Notes: generated from the letters alone by a model not told the origin. 64,000 nt of DNA from Rhizophagus irregularis (GCF_026210795.1 NC_089445.1:4431001-4495000); one strand, 5' to 3'. Positions 24,356 through 36,945 are shown, counted from the first letter of the stretch. Numbers and translations: made by a program.

Positions 24356-24645
24356 AATATCGCTACATATTTATTTATTATCATACGGTTTCTGATAGGT
24401 TCATTTCCTAGTTATTATTAAATTCTGAATATATTAAAATTTGGAAAAAAATTTTAAAGTAAAAAATGTAATTCTTTATAATTAAACTTTTGTATACAGA
24501 TAATATCGCTACATATTTATTTATTATACCTCACTTCAGACTTACAATGGTTCCCATTTCCTAGTTATTATTAAATTCTGAATATATTAAAATTTGGAAA
24601 AAAATTTTAAAGTAAAAAATGTAATTTACTTATAATTAAATTTTA
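24356..24645. repeat. Tandem duplication, ~146-bp unit
   Basis: The AATATCGCTACATATTTATT block starts at 24356 and again at 24502, and each is followed by the same TTTCCTAGTTATTATTAAAT and AATTTGG-A-rich sequence. This is a recent duplication beside the inverted repeat. Confidence 0.6.
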
Positions 24646-26383
24646 TTTTTTTACATATAATAAAATTGAAATAATATATTAGTAATTAAATAAATTTTTC
24701 TAACTTTTACTAAAGGTGATGACTACTAATAACTTAAATTATAATAATCGACTAGCATTAAAAAAATATAGTGCTAATAAAAATTGATAATTCTGGCCAA
24801 TAATGATAATTACCTTTAGTGATTTAAAGTAAAAAACTAATTAAATTAACATTTTAGTTAATTTTGAAATTTTTTCTTAAAACTATCTAAATAATGAACT
24901 TAAAAAATCCTTTTCTTTTATAAAATTGCATAAAAAAATTAAAATTTTTTAAACTAGTAATAATGATATTTAGCAATTTATTATTATTATTATTATATAA
25001 AACTAATTTTAATTGGCAATTTCTATTTGTACATGGGTATTTGAATCCAGATCATGTGATTATTTCCATTTTGACTAATAGCATAAACTTCAAAATTAAT
25101 AGATAAATGGATTTTTGCCTGCTCTACAAGTTTACTCAAGGCATCAAAGGTGCTTTTAAATGTCAGTTTGACTTTACCTATAAATAATTGATTTTGCTGA
25201 TCACTTTTAAAAAAATTTGGGAAATGATTGGCAAAGACAGTTTTTTATATATAAGTTAAAAACGGCATTCAAAACTTTATTGATGTCTTAAGTAAATTTG
25301 CAAAGCAATTAAAAATACATATATTATACAGAAAAAGTAAAAGGGTATGACATTGGTGTCATTATATTTTACATGATCTGTATTCAAACACCTTGTGTAA
25401 ACTTTGAAATTTTCTTTTTAATTTAAGATAATGATCTGATTTTTTTTTTTTTAATAATTTATATATGCTTTTATATTGATATTAAGTTTATATACCATAC
25501 AAACAAATTATCATAAGCTATATCATCTCAGAAGGATGTAATCATCAAAATGGTAATAATCTGATTTAACTTACTTGTAAATTTTATATAATTATATAAT
25601 TTTGCCTAAATTTACAATCAAATACATGTATATCTTCTAAGTATACCAAATGCATAATTTAATAATTTAAATATAAACCATGCAAACAGGTGAAAATTCA
25701 ACTGGATTATTATTAAAAATATAAAAAACTGATCTAAATAAATAAAATCTATATAAAGTAAAATGAATAATAGCACAAATAATTTTTTTTTGAAAATTTT
25801 ATAAAGATTTCAGATTAAAAAAAAATGATTGGCAAAGAATTACATAAAATATAAAATTTTATTTAGGTTTATTAATATTTTTTATTTATATATATTTATG
25901 ATTTTTATAATATATAATATATCAATTGAGTTTTTGAAGTTTTGACAATTTTAATGTAATAAACAAAAATTAGTTTATTCTTTTTCTTGCATAAATAATT
26001 TAATCTTTACAAGATATAAATGACATTTAGCAATTACAGTATTTGTGAATTTATTGCCAGTTAGAAACGTTCCTCTAGTTTTATGAAATTCCAATCTTAG
26101 CCGGACTGCACTTTTAAGGCTTTAAGAGGAGTAGATGAGTGTAACAACTAATAAAAATCGAGTATTGAAGTGCGGAATATTTGATAAGCTATTACTAAAT
26201 TATATTTTATTTCATGATAAATTAAAAATAATACATAAAATCTTACTCGTTGTAAATATGCATATTGAACTCGTTAATTCTCCCTTAAATTTCATAATTC
26301 AATGAAATCATCAAAAAGAAGGATCTTATTCTTGCCTTTGTATTCTCTTCTGCTACTCCGTTTATAAAAAGGAGGGAAACGAT
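24646..26383. other. AT-rich gap
   Basis: No gene is supported. 25040-25330 has weak resemblance to the interior of the element at 63265-63696 (TTTTGCCTGCTCTACAAGTT-like words), not enough to delimit. Confidence 0.35.
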
Positions 26384-26491
26384 ATGTTTAAAATGTCAAA
26401 AATCAAGAAATCATCTTTGTTACAAGACAGGACTAATGCTCTTTTGAATGACCAGATGGAGGATGACTTATCAAAATTCCATACCTCCTAG
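26384..26491 (+). CDS. Possible 35-residue ORF with nearby TATA-like box
   Basis: The ATG at 26384 opens a frame reading MFKMSKIKKSSLLQDRTNAL through to HTS and a TAG. A TATAAAAAGG box lies at 26363-26372, only about 12-20 bp before the ATG, which is too close for a normal leader. Composition is more protein-like than nearby frames, but a frame of this length can arise by chance. No family is recognised. Confidence 0.2.
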   Translation: MFKMSKIKKSSLLQDRTNALLNDQMEDDLSKFHTS

Positions 26492-27352
26492 CAAATGTGA
26501 TTGATATTCTCTGTATCACTGTATCATTGCTATGCACCTATTTGTTAATAGTTTATTAATAAGTATTTTTGGTTTTACAAGAAATATTTAAAATTTAAAA
26601 AGTGGACTATCTCGGAAACAAATTAACTAATTTAGGTGTATACTGTTTCAAATTCTGAATTAGCATTACATAACGTAATACACTAATACACTTACCGTAC
26701 ATCAAATCAATTTTTCCGATATTTACGCGCCGATGACGAACTGCAGATTGTTGATTGTTACCATTCAATTTTCTTGTTACTTTTTTTGAAAGTAGAATAA
26801 GATTCGGAAAAAGACTGATATACTTGTTATGTTTCTATGCTACTTACAGCTTAGTAGTAGATCAAATCTCAAGTAACCTTTCGAAAACATAAAATAACTT
26901 CCAGTAGTTTGATATAATGAAACAAATGAAATAGATCGCGGCTAATATATGTATGTGGAAAAAAAAGTAGTACCGTACCCGAAGACTAATAGAAAATATG
27001 AAGAGTGACAAAGTATTCTTAATGAAAAGTTGATCTACATCAAATTTATTTGAAAATGATTTTCTAGCAGTTTACTACAAGACGAAAGAAGGAAAATTCG
27101 AATACGATTAATTTTTTTTGATGATTAATAAAAATGTAATACCTTAAAGATTAATTAAAGTTAAGAGATTATTTCTATCAATCAGAAGTAAATTTGGAAG
27201 GAAATGCGGAATATTATCAGGTGCATTTTATTATTTTATTTTTATTTTTATTTTTTTTTAGTTTTTACTTATGTTTCAACTTAAACATCTCTCTATTACT
27301 TTGATCAAGATCAGAATTAAGTTATAGGAAAAAATGCATAACAATATAATAA
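26492..27352. other. AT-rich gap
   Basis: Nothing supportable was seen. Confidence 0.35.
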
Positions 27353-28031
27353 TCATAAATTTTTATCAATTTTGATTCCTTCCTTCCTTCCTTCCTTCCT
27401 TCCTTTCTTTCTGTTCTTAATCAGCTGTTTAGCATTTTCAATTTTTTCTTTACGAATTGATCGATTATGTTGTTGTTTAATTTGACGATCTTTTATTATT
27501 TGTTCGAGATTATTCTATTAAAATAATAATGTAAATTACTCTTATTTCTTATTTTAATAAAAAAAAACAAGAATTAATATTTGTATTTAAAAGAAAAAAC
27601 AAATTATTACTTGGCGCTGTAATTTATCTTCAATACGTTCATCCTCTTTTTCATTCAATTGATCAATTAATTTCATCATCGTATCTTTATCTACAAAAAT
27701 TTTCCCCTTTTTTAAAATATCTAAATTCTTCCTCTTTTCTCTTTGAACATTATTTAATTCTAATTCTTGCTTAGGATCCAAAATATTAGGATCATTTGAT
27801 GTACTATCATTATTTTGAATTTTTTCTTTTGACTTCGTAATTTTTAGTTTCTTTTTTTTAACTTTATCCTGCAAGATATTGATGGGTTAATTTAATTTTG
27901 TCTTACCATTAATAAATTTATTTTTATTTGAAAAATTTTAAAAATTAATTAATTGAATTGAATTTATTTACCCTAGTTAAATTTTTGCGTTTTTTATTGG
28001 TACTTTCTTTGATATTCTTTGAATGAGTCAT
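27353..28031 (-). CDS. Loc1-like basic ribosome-assembly protein (tentative)
   Basis: The three-exon model is 28031-27972, 27868-27611 and 27514-27353, with GT-AG introns, giving 159 residues. The protein is highly charged and lysine-rich (THSKNIKESTNKKRKNLTR at the start). A KKGKIFVDKDTMMKLIDQLN block followed by an EDKLQRQNNLEQIIKDRQIK helix resembles the conserved core of fungal Loc1. Loc1 is a nuclear protein of 60S assembly and ASH1 mRNA localisation. A nucleolar, RNA-binding role would follow, but only the core resembles the family and another small basic nucleolar protein is possible. The C-terminal tail (KGRKEGRKEG) is encoded by a TTCC tetranucleotide repeat. The gene is divergent from the TBC gene 389 bp away. 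Confidence 0.5.
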
Positions 28032-28420
28032 TGTTGGACAAAACGAGGTCCTAAAAATATACTGAAACAATTTATAATAAAAATTAAAATTGGTAAGATA
28101 TGTGTGAACCCTGTCTGTGCTTAATGATCATAGGTCCCGATGAATATAATATAGTAATCAATAAAAAGCCCGAATGTAAGCCCATGTGTCAAATTATCAA
28201 ATTATGGCACAGGTGTATATGCGGGGTTTTCCTGATGGGAATTAAGTAGTCTTACTTTGTACAACAGAAATTCAAGTTTGTATCGCACCGTTTATATGAT
28301 GCAGCGAAAACATTCTCCCCCAAAAAAAAGGTTCAAATGAAAAAAAATTTTAATTGAAATTTACTTTTAGTAGTTAGCTTCTTGTAAAAAAAAAAGTTTT
28401 AATATAGAGTAGAAGAAGAA
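28032..28420. promoter_or_regulatory. Divergent intergenic region, Loc1-like/TBC
   Basis: 389 bp separate the two starts. It presumably holds both promoters. No TATA box stands out. Confidence 0.3.
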
Positions 28421-31400
28421 ATGGACTATAAAGAAAGGTATTCACTTAATAACTCGCAAATAATTCGGTTATATAAAAAAAGTGCATAGCCATTTATTAA
28501 CTTTATTCTTCATTTACTTTTTGCGTTATAAATGTATAGACTTACTCAATTTGAAGATATTTTAAATACAAAAAATATAGATACTGAGCCTACAATAGAC
28601 CTTTACAAGTTTCGACATTTATGTTTTCGCGGTGAGCTTTTTTTTATTGAATATATTTTTTATATTAAAACAAAATGAATTGTTTTACAATAAAAAAAAA
28701 ATTATTATTACTTGTATGTGTATTTCGGTATAAATGTAATTGAATCTAATTAAATGTAATTGAATCGAATTGAATCGAATTAAAATTGGATATCCCAATT
28801 TTTAATAGGCATTCCTGATAAACCGGGTATTAGACAATTAAGCTGGAAGGTTAGTTTTCCTAAATTTGATGAGATTTTTTAACATTAAATGGTAATTTTT
28901 TTATTTTCTATCACATGATATGGTTTAATAGATTTTGTTAGGATACTTGCCACCTGATAAAAGAAAATGGCAAAGTGTGCTTGAAGAACAAAGGTCAACT
29001 TATTATGTAGGTAGTCTAAATTAACTGAACTATTTATAACAAAATGAATAATATTCGGTTTGAATAAATATACACATTTGCTTATCTTACTTCTTCCTAA
29101 AAAAAACAGAGTTTTGTTAGGGATTTGCTGGCAGATCCAAGCGAAGAAGAATTGAAAAATCCAGATGTATCATCGGATGATCATCCATTAAATTCTTCAC
29201 CAAATTCAAAATGGGCAGAATATTTTGCTGACAATTCCATACTAGAACAAATAGATAAGGATGTTAGACGTACATTACCAGATCTTGCATTTTTTCAATT
29301 ACCAGTACCACATAGTCCTCTTAGCCCTCTAAGTCCAAAACTTGAAGCAATAAATCGAATGAATGGGGCTCGATCACCTTCTTTACTTGAAACACTAGAT
29401 ATTAATGATGATTCGACTAGTATAAGTAATTATAGTGATTCTACATTGACCATTCATTCAGAATTAGATGCTGAAGTTGCTGCATTAGAGGCTCAATTAT
29501 CAATAATATCTCAACCATCATCACAATTCACAAGCGGAAACCTTTATAAAGGTTTTTCTAGTATGTGTAGTCCAAAACCTATACCCTTGGATTTATACAG
29601 TAATAGACCATCATCACCTCCACCACAACCTGCCGTTACACCTATACCAACTCGTAGATCTATATTTAAACGTGTGCAACATTTGAATAAAGATTTTGGT
29701 GTGAGAGGAAATAGTGCAAATACAAGACCTTGTTCTCCTGCTTCAAGTTGTAAGTCCGATGGATCAATTATTCGTGATGATGATTGTGAAGTTGATTTAC
29801 ATTGGGAAGCCATTGAACGTATATTATTTATATATGCTAAATTAAATCCTGGTGTTGGTTATGTACAAGGGATGAATGAAATTTTGGGTCCTATTTATTA
29901 CACCATGGCAAATGATTCTGATGAAGAAGGGAAAGGTACTTAATTCATATTTGATCAAAATTTTTATCATATCTAATTAATGAAGAGTTTTTTACATAAT
30001 CTTATGCTTGTCTTTTTTTTTTATTTTATTTTACTTAAAATTATTATTAATTAGAAATTTCAAAATCTTTTAATAATTTAAATATCTAGCACATGCTGAA
30101 GCGGATTCATTTTTTGTGTTTACATTATTGATGTCTTTTATTAGAGATCATTTTGTTAGAAGTTTAGATACGGATGAAGCAACCGGTATTGGTCATACTA
30201 TGAAAAAATTAAATAGAAGATTAAAAACATATGCACCTGATTTATGGAGAGATTTGGTAAGATTCAATTTTCAGCTCTAATGTATTTTTTTTTTAAAAAA
30301 AAAAATCATTAATTCAAAGAAAGAAAAGATCAAGTTTAACCTTTCGATTTTATCTATAGGAAAGGAAATCTTTATATCCAACATACTATTCATTTCGTTG
30401 GATAACAGTTATGTTAACGCAAGAATTTGCTTTACCTGATGTTATTAGATTATGGGATAGTATTTTATCCGATCGGGATGATGACTTTGAATCAACGGGT
30501 GGTTTTGAATTTTTGTTAGATTTTTGTTGTGCCATGTTAATGTAAGATATATATCTACTTCCACAACGAGTTTAATTGGCAATAATAAAAAAATTTTCTT
30601 TTTAGGTGTGTGAAGGATGAATTGCTTACAGGTTCATTTTCTGATAATGTCAAACTATTACAGGTAAAGTTAAATTGAATATATATATATATTGTTAAAT
30701 AATAACGGTACGAAAGTATTTAATAAAATATTTTTTTTTTTCGGTTGATGAAACAGAACTATCCAATTCAAGATCCAGCAACGGTATTGCGCAAAGCATA
30801 TTCATTAAGAGAATTACGATTATTAGCAAAATTAAATGATGAAGAAGATGATGAATTAGATGAATATTCCTTAACAAATTTCAAAGGGGAAGATTTTAAT
30901 TATTATTCATCATCAGGTAACGAATATTATGATAATAATGATCCTTCCCCTGGAGACAGTATACTCGAAACTAGCGGTTGCTTTCCTGTTGAGACCACTA
31001 GTAAGGCTTATCATCAACATTCAATATTTTTGACGCCTTTTATTAATTTTGTACAATTATTTCGTTAAATCAAAAGATACGAAATTTTATAATATACGAC
31101 AACGTACAAGTAACAATAACCATCATCTATTACGTACTCAAGAAGTTAAAGTTAAAGGATTGGCTATGCTAAGAAAAGTACAAGGTGTCGTATCTGGTCG
31201 TACTTCATTAAATAACTTTTCAACCTCACGTTCTTCAACCACAACATATTTAAGACCAAATATTACAAAGTCGAATATACTATCATTACAATCGAAAACA
31301 ACAAATAACGGCTTAACGAGTGGACTATCTTTACCTACTAATTATACCAATAATAAAGTTAATATTACTAATGGAATGAGTGGTTTCGCTAATAGATTAT

Positions 31401-31438
31401 CTAATGTTTGGAAAAAAAATATTACTTATACAACTTAA
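28421..31438 (+). CDS. TBC-domain Rab/Arf GTPase-activating protein, TBC1D13-like
   Basis: The ten-exon model is 28421-28437, 28540-28631, 28809-28849, 28932-29006, 29110-29935, 30090-30256, 30360-30541, 30606-30663, 30757-31000 and 31077-31438. It gives 687 residues with GT-AG introns. Order: an N-terminal block (LCFRGIPDKPGIRQLSWKIL) typical of TBC domains, then the IDKDVRR arginine-finger motif (IxxDxxR, ~123-129). A ~170-residue serine/proline-rich insert follows, then the YVQ glutamine finger (326-328), SFRWITVMLTQEFALPDVIR and LLDFCCAMLM. The human orthologue TBC1D13 has the same blocks without so long an insert. Such proteins stimulate GTP hydrolysis on Rab-type GTPases in membrane traffic. 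The 17-nt first exon (MDYKER) is chosen because it continues into LTQFEDIL as in the family; an alternative start is the ATG at 28532. The C-terminal ~150 residues are serine/asparagine-rich and unrecognised. Confidence 0.88.
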
Positions 31439-31457
31439 AAGGACTTTATTTTTTATT

Positions 31458-31491
<34 letters not shown>

Positions 31492-32054
31492 CTTTTTCTT
31501 TTTGAAAAGTATACTTTTATATATATATTTTTTTATTTTTTTTTCTTTTTCTGTGTATAAAAATTTATTTTATTTACATTATTGTAATTTTTGACTTAAT
31601 TTTAATTGCTTTTCTTTTCTTTTTTTTAATTTTTCATTTTGATTTTGTTTGTATTGTATTTAATTAGATTCGGTATTGTTTTATTATTTAAATTATATAA
31701 AAAAAAGTTTATACCTTTAAAAAAATACTTTTCTTATTAAATATATAAGATCAATACCAAATTTATTTATATATTTATTTAACATATGACATTTCGTCAT
31801 GATAAGTACCAAATTTATTTACCGCATCCGCTAACATCGCTTCAAACTTCCTTTCAAAAAAAAAAAATTACATATATAAAAATAATAAAATTGCTGAGCG
31901 AAAATAAATAAAAAAATAAAATTGCTATAGGTAATTTTACCAATGTCATGTGATTTTTTAACAATATATAATTTGTCATATTCTATTTTTACTATGTATT
32001 CTAAAGACTTCAGTATGAGAAATCCTATTTGTCACTCTTATTTGTTACATCCTA
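31439..32054. other. 3' region of TBC gene with TA and pyrimidine repeats
   Basis: A (TA)13 run lies at 31465-31491, followed by T-rich sequence. No further gene is seen. Confidence 0.4.
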
Positions 32055-32215
32055 TATTTTCAGCCAAATTTATAATTCTGGCTAAAATTTTCTTTTTTGA
32101 ACACTTATACAATCCAAAAATTTTTTTATCAAAAATGGGAAATGCATTACACAAAATTTTAATTATATCAATTACTATTCTAGTAAAAAATCATATAATA
32201 CTATTATTGTTACCA
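32055..32215. repeat. Decayed copy of palindromic MITE family 2
   Basis: It carries CAGCCAAATTTATAATTCTG, AACACTTATACAATCC, AAAAATGGGAAATGCATT and a closing AAAAATCAT word, in the same order as the copies at 21600 and 61684. The 3' inverted arm is degraded. Confidence 0.45.
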
Positions 32216-32279
32216 CCAGTTTAGTAAGTAACAACAGAAAGAAATATAAGGATTGGTTAATAAATGAATATAGACAACT

Positions 32280-33130
32280 TTAGGGGACCTGAAACAGCAA
32301 AAGTCTTACCAAAAGTCTTACCATTTTTTCTATACTAATTTCACCTTTCAGACCTCCTGCCTGGATTTTCTAATAGGTTATCATAGGGTACTGAGACAGC
32401 AAAGTCTAACCATTTTTTCTATACTGATTTCACCTCTCAAGTCTTCTGTCTGGTTTTTCTAATATAGTTCTAAGTAGTATTATAGGACCTTTTTACCACA
32501 TTAGAATCCTTTATAGAGTATCATGATTTTTATACTATATTAGATTACCTTTATAAGTGTCAGAGGTATGAAAGACACGAAGTGTCTGTAATGCAATCGG
32601 CATGATTCAGCAATTCATTTTGGCATACTATTTTTTATGATACTCTAAAAGTGATTCATTTGGTAAATAAGCTAAATAAAAGTCTAACCTCTATTATTGG
32701 ATTTAAAACCCTTTTCAGCTAATTCTAGGATAACAATTTTTACTACTATGTTAAATCTAACCTTACGAAGTCATACTTCATACGGGAATGCTTTTTAAGC
32801 AGTTTTTGCATCTGTCAAAGTCTAATCTGCAGGAATGATTCCATTGATCCTCTGTATTATATATAAAAATGCTAGGATAGCAAAGTCTAACCAATAATTT
32901 GATCCAGGTCTAACCAAAAAAATGTATAGCAGGATTGGATTTATTGTACCTTTGTGTCCTTTTAGTTTACATAAAAATAGACATACAAAAAGTCTTTCCA
33001 AAATTGAGTGCAACTGCGAGAACAGCGAATTAGACTTTAGGAACGCAAAGGTTAGATTTTAGGATAGCAGAGGTTAGACTTAAGTTAGATTTAGGGTAAA
33101 CAGAGTAAGAGGCTAACTGAAGAACTGGAA
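32280..33130. repeat. Tandemly duplicated non-coding repeat with AAAGTCTAACC words
   Basis: A ~100-bp unit is duplicated at about 32290-32385 and 32386-32480, sharing CCATTTTTTCTATACT, TTTCACCT and CTGGTTTTTCTAATA blocks. Further AAGTCTAACC or GGTTAGACTT words are scattered at 32680, 32818, 32886, 32906, 33050 and 33073 on both strands. There is no coding potential. Confidence 0.45.
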
Positions 33131-33295
33131 GACCAGAAGAACTAGAGGAAGATAGATATATGCTAGTTTATGTTATACTTCAGTGCGAATTAATTACAGT
33201 TTCGGCATTACGTCTGTAAAAATCTGCTATAATTAATTTCATCATAGATTTTTATTTTGACGTAATTCGTATTATATTATGACAGACATATTATC

Positions 33296-33576
33296 ACTGG
33301 TAAAAAAATGGTCTATCCTACACATATCCTACACATATCTTACATATATCGGGTACTCAAAATGTAGAAAATCATACACAAATAATACACATATTATACA
33401 CATATTGGGTACTTATATATATAGTATACCTATCAGGTACCTGTTATATATATGTATGATATATATATTAGTACCCGATATGTGTATGATATGTGTATTA
33501 TTTGTGTATGATTTTCTACATTTTGAGTACCCAATATGTGTAAGATATGTGTAGGTAAATCATTTTTTTACCAGTG
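33296..33576. mobile_element. Palindromic MITE, TIR CACTGGTAAAAAAATG
   Basis: The arms CACTGGTAAAAAAATG and CATTTTTTTACCAGTG enclose long, almost fully complementary ACACATATC/GATATGTGT and CGGGTACTCAAAATGTAG/CTACATTTTGAGTACCC blocks. The whole 281 bp can fold on itself. It is flanked by TAT on both sides (33293-33295, 33577-33579). Confidence 0.7.
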
Positions 33577-33583
33577 TATATTA

Positions 33584-33768
33584 GGGAGCTTACACATATT
33601 ATGTAATTATTATAGGGGGGGAGGGGGTAGTTAAAATTTTACGTTACACTTATTTAAATCATATGATTTATAAATATTATAATTTGATTGGTTATGAAAT
33701 CTAACAGGGGGGGGGGGGGGGGTAAGGTTTATAAGAAAATGAATATTACGTGATATGTGTAACTCCCC
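33584..33768. mobile_element. Short MITE with two long G tracts
   Basis: The ends GGGAGCTTACACATATTATG and CGTGATATGTGTAACTCCC form an inverted repeat flanked by TTA (33581-33583, 33769-33771), as in PIF/Harbinger-type elements. Inside are two G tracts: G7-A-G5 near 33616-33629 and about 15 Gs near 33707-33722. Confidence 0.5.
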
Positions 33769-33769
33769 T

Positions 33770-34433
33770 TATAATACACTGGTCAAATGATGAAATATCG
33801 GGTAATAACGTATTGGTCAAATATCAGAAAATAATCAGAAACCCGATATGGCATGATAGGCAATATTAAACATTTACAAGTATTGGTAATCTGAAATGTT
33901 TAATAATATTTTATGAAAAAAATCTGATTTTTTAAAGACATATCATTAAAATATCAGAAAATTTTATTATACCTATCAGTAATCTGATAGGTCATTGGAA
34001 TAATTTACGGCATGTAATTATTTCTATTCCCACAAAAATCTTCGATCTTTTTTTTAATTGATAAACTTTTTTTTTTTACACTTTAAAGTTAATTTTTTTT
34101 AACTTTTTTCTTACAATACTTTAAATAAATAAATTTTTATCACACCTTTTGAAGAACCAAATATTTAACTCGAAATCAAATTTCTAACTTCTGGCAAGCT
34201 CGTTCAACGTTCGGAATATAATCTGCAACATGCAGAAATGGATTAAAAAGTTTCACTTTAGTAGTTTTCAGACTTCTTTTCTTTTGAAGGAAACGCCGGA
34301 CTCTTGGAGACTTTAAGGAAGCCGAAGACATATACCGGTATCTAAATTAGTTCCAGTTTTCCGGAGTAAGCAAAAAATTTTTTTTTATTTGTTTTAATGA
34401 ACGTTAACACTAATATTCTTTTTTATTTTTTAG
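33770..34433 (+). repeat. Leader region of the micro-exon array repeat
   Basis: It is homologous by eye to 480-900 (CCCGATATGGCATGATAGGC against CTGATATGGTATAATAGGC). It leads into a GC-richer segment (34290-34365) and the first intron-like unit. No frame is seen. Confidence 0.5.
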
Positions 34434-36945
34434 GTCCAGAACGCCAAAGGTATAGGTTCGGAATTCGACATTTCGAAGGTATACTTCTTCGAAATAATTT
34501 ATTTTTTTATTTTTTCAACTAGCGAAACGTTTATTAATGCTTCGTTTTTTTGCTTTTTTAGGTTCGGCTGGGCAGCTCCTTGGAGACGGAACTCAATATT
34601 TCGAAGGTATACTTTGAGTATACTTCGAAATAATTGTTTTTTTTATTTTTTCAACTAACGAAACGTTTATTAACGCTTCGTTTTTTTTGCTTTTTTAGGT
34701 TCGGCTGGGCAGCTCCTTGGAGACAGAACTTGATATTTCGAAGGTATACTTCGAGTATACTTCGAAATAATTGTTTTTTTGTTTTTTCGACTAACGAAAC
34801 GTTTATTAATATTTCGTTTCTTTTTTCTTTTAGGTTCAGCTTCTTTGGGCTGCTTCTTGGCTTCTTGGACGGACGGAAATCAATAAGACATTTTGAAGGT
34901 ATATATACTTCAAAATGTCTTTCTTTTTTGGGTTTTTTTTTTCAACGAAACATTTATTAACGCTTCATTTTTTTTGCTTTTTTAGGTTCGACTTCTTTGG
35001 GCGGCTCCTTAGACGGACGTAACTCGACATTTCGAAGGTATACTTGAAGTATACTTCGAAATATATTTTTTTTTTGTTTTTTTTCAACGAAACGTTTATT
35101 AACGTTTCGTTTTTTTTTCTTTTAGGTTCGGTTTCTTTTGGGCGGCTCCTTAGACGGATGAAATTAAACTCGACATTTCAAAGATATACTTTAAGTATAC
35201 TTCGAAATATCTTTTTTCATTTTTCAACGAAACGAACGGTAAGTTTCGCAACACGTTGCGAAACTTACAATTTTTTTTTTCTTTGAGAGTTTGAGAAACG
35301 TTATTCTGACGTTTTTCTCTTTTTTTTGTAGGTTCAAGTGGGGAGCTTCGAAATGGCAAACGTCGAATGGTAAGTTTCACAACGCGAAACTTATTTTTTA
35401 TTTATTTTTTTTTGTAAGAAACGTTATATTAACGTTTCTCTCTTTTTTTTTGTAGGTTCAAGTATTTCGGCCTTGTGAAATTCGAAATGACGGTAAGTTT
35501 CGCGACGTTTAGTTACGTTACGAAACTTAAAAAAAATTTTTTTTCTTTGAGAAACGTTATATTAACGTTTCTCTCTTTTTTTGTAGGTTCAAGTGTTCGG
35601 CTCGGTGTTTCGAAACGGTAAGTTTAAACGTTGCGAAACAATCTTTTTTTTTATTCTTTTTTTTTGTAAGAAACGTTATATTAATGTTTCTTCTTTTTTT
35701 GTAGATACTCTCTAGATATTGGATTTCGGTTAGGTTTCGAAGTTTCGTTTTAAAACTTCGATTCTTTTTTTTATTTTTTTTTTAAAGAAACGTTACTAAT
35801 GTTTCTTTATTTATTTTTGTAGGTTCCCTTCGACTTTTATACCGGACTGGAATGCTAAGGCCTAAGAGAGGGTAAGTTTCAAAACTTTCAATATTTTTTT
35901 TATTTTTCAAAGAACGTTTCTAACGTTCTTTTTATTATTTTTTTTTGTAGAATCTGTAGGCTCCGCCGCTCCGGTACTCTAAGGTCGAAATGGTAAGTTT
36001 CGTAACGATTTTCATTACGAAACTTTATTTTTTTATTAAGAAACGTTTTAACGTTTCTTTTTCTTTTTTTTTTGTAGGATTTGTTGAGCTCGGTATTTAA
36101 ATTCGGTAAGTTTTTTTGTCGAAACTAAATATTTTTTTTTCGAATACTTGAAGAAACGTATCAACGTTCTTTTTTTCAATTTTTTTAGGTTACCGGACTC
36201 CTAGGAACTTGAAAGTCTCGGTATAATATATGGGTGGCGTATGACGTTTGATTGTGTTAAAGAAACATACTAACATTTCTTTTTTCATTTTCTTAGGTTA
36301 CCAGACTTGGAAGAATCCGGTAAAATATATGGGAGGAGTGTATGGCGTTAATTGTATTAAAGAAACGTATTAATGTTTCTTTTTTTTCATTTTTTTAGGT
36401 TACCGGACTCCTAGGAATTTGGAAGAACCCGGTAAAGTATATGGGGAAGTGTATAGCGTTGGTATTTAATTATGTTAAAGAAACGTATTAACGTTTCTTT
36501 TTTGTTTTTTTAGATTACCGGACTCCTAGGAATTTGGGAGAACCTGGACTTAGGTATATGGGATAATGCGGTGTATGGTGTTTAATTGTTTTAAAGAAAC
36601 ATACTAACGTTTCTTTCTTTTTTAGTAGGAACGCCAGACAAGATTACGAACTGGACTTTGGACGAAAGGTAAATAGAAGGGTTTTTCTATTTTTTTTTTG
36701 TAACATTTTTAACGTTACTTTTTTCATTTTCTTGTAGGTAATTCGTTCAAGATGAAATTGACACAAGGTACCAGAACTTATTTTTTTTAATATTTTTCGT
36801 TAAGAACGTTTACTAAACGTTCTTTTTTTTTTATAGAGAACGAAATAATATTTCACTCACAATTTTACCAAGTCAAAATCAACCTAATCCACCACAATCT
36901 AATATCCATCTTCTGCTTAATTCGTTTGGTATTAGTAGGCAATAG
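34434..36945 (+). other. Array of ~20 intron-like units with 23-65 nt exon-like blocks
   Basis: Exon-like blocks lie between GT donors and (T)nTAG acceptors: 34434-34478, 34562-34606, 34699-34743, 34834-34898, 34986-35037, 35126-35238, 35332-35369, 35456-35492, 35587-35617, 35705 on, 35823-35871, 35951-35992, 36078-36105, 36189-36220, 36297-36319, 36399-36431, 36514-36553, 36626-36668, 36738-36767 and 36837 on. Most introns hold GAAACGT-(TAT)TAACGTTTC just before the pyrimidine tract, so the likely TTAAC/CTAAC branch site lies inside a small hairpin. Many donors lie in another, such as GTAAGTTTCGCAAC with its complement (35239-35268). The first three full blocks are each 45 nt and open (VRLGSSLETEL). 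Later blocks carry stops in each phase I tried, and 35126-35238 seems to have lost a donor (GGTATAC to AGATATAC). The last block is open (PSQNQPNPPQSN) but does not join upstream without a stop. It could be a decayed micro-exon gene, a spliced non-coding RNA, or tandemly amplified intron sequence. Confidence 0.6.

Noticed and set aside
33279-33554. 91-codon frame rich in Y, I, T and S
   Set aside because: It lies wholly inside the palindromic MITE 33296-33576 and only reflects the ACACATATC repeats.
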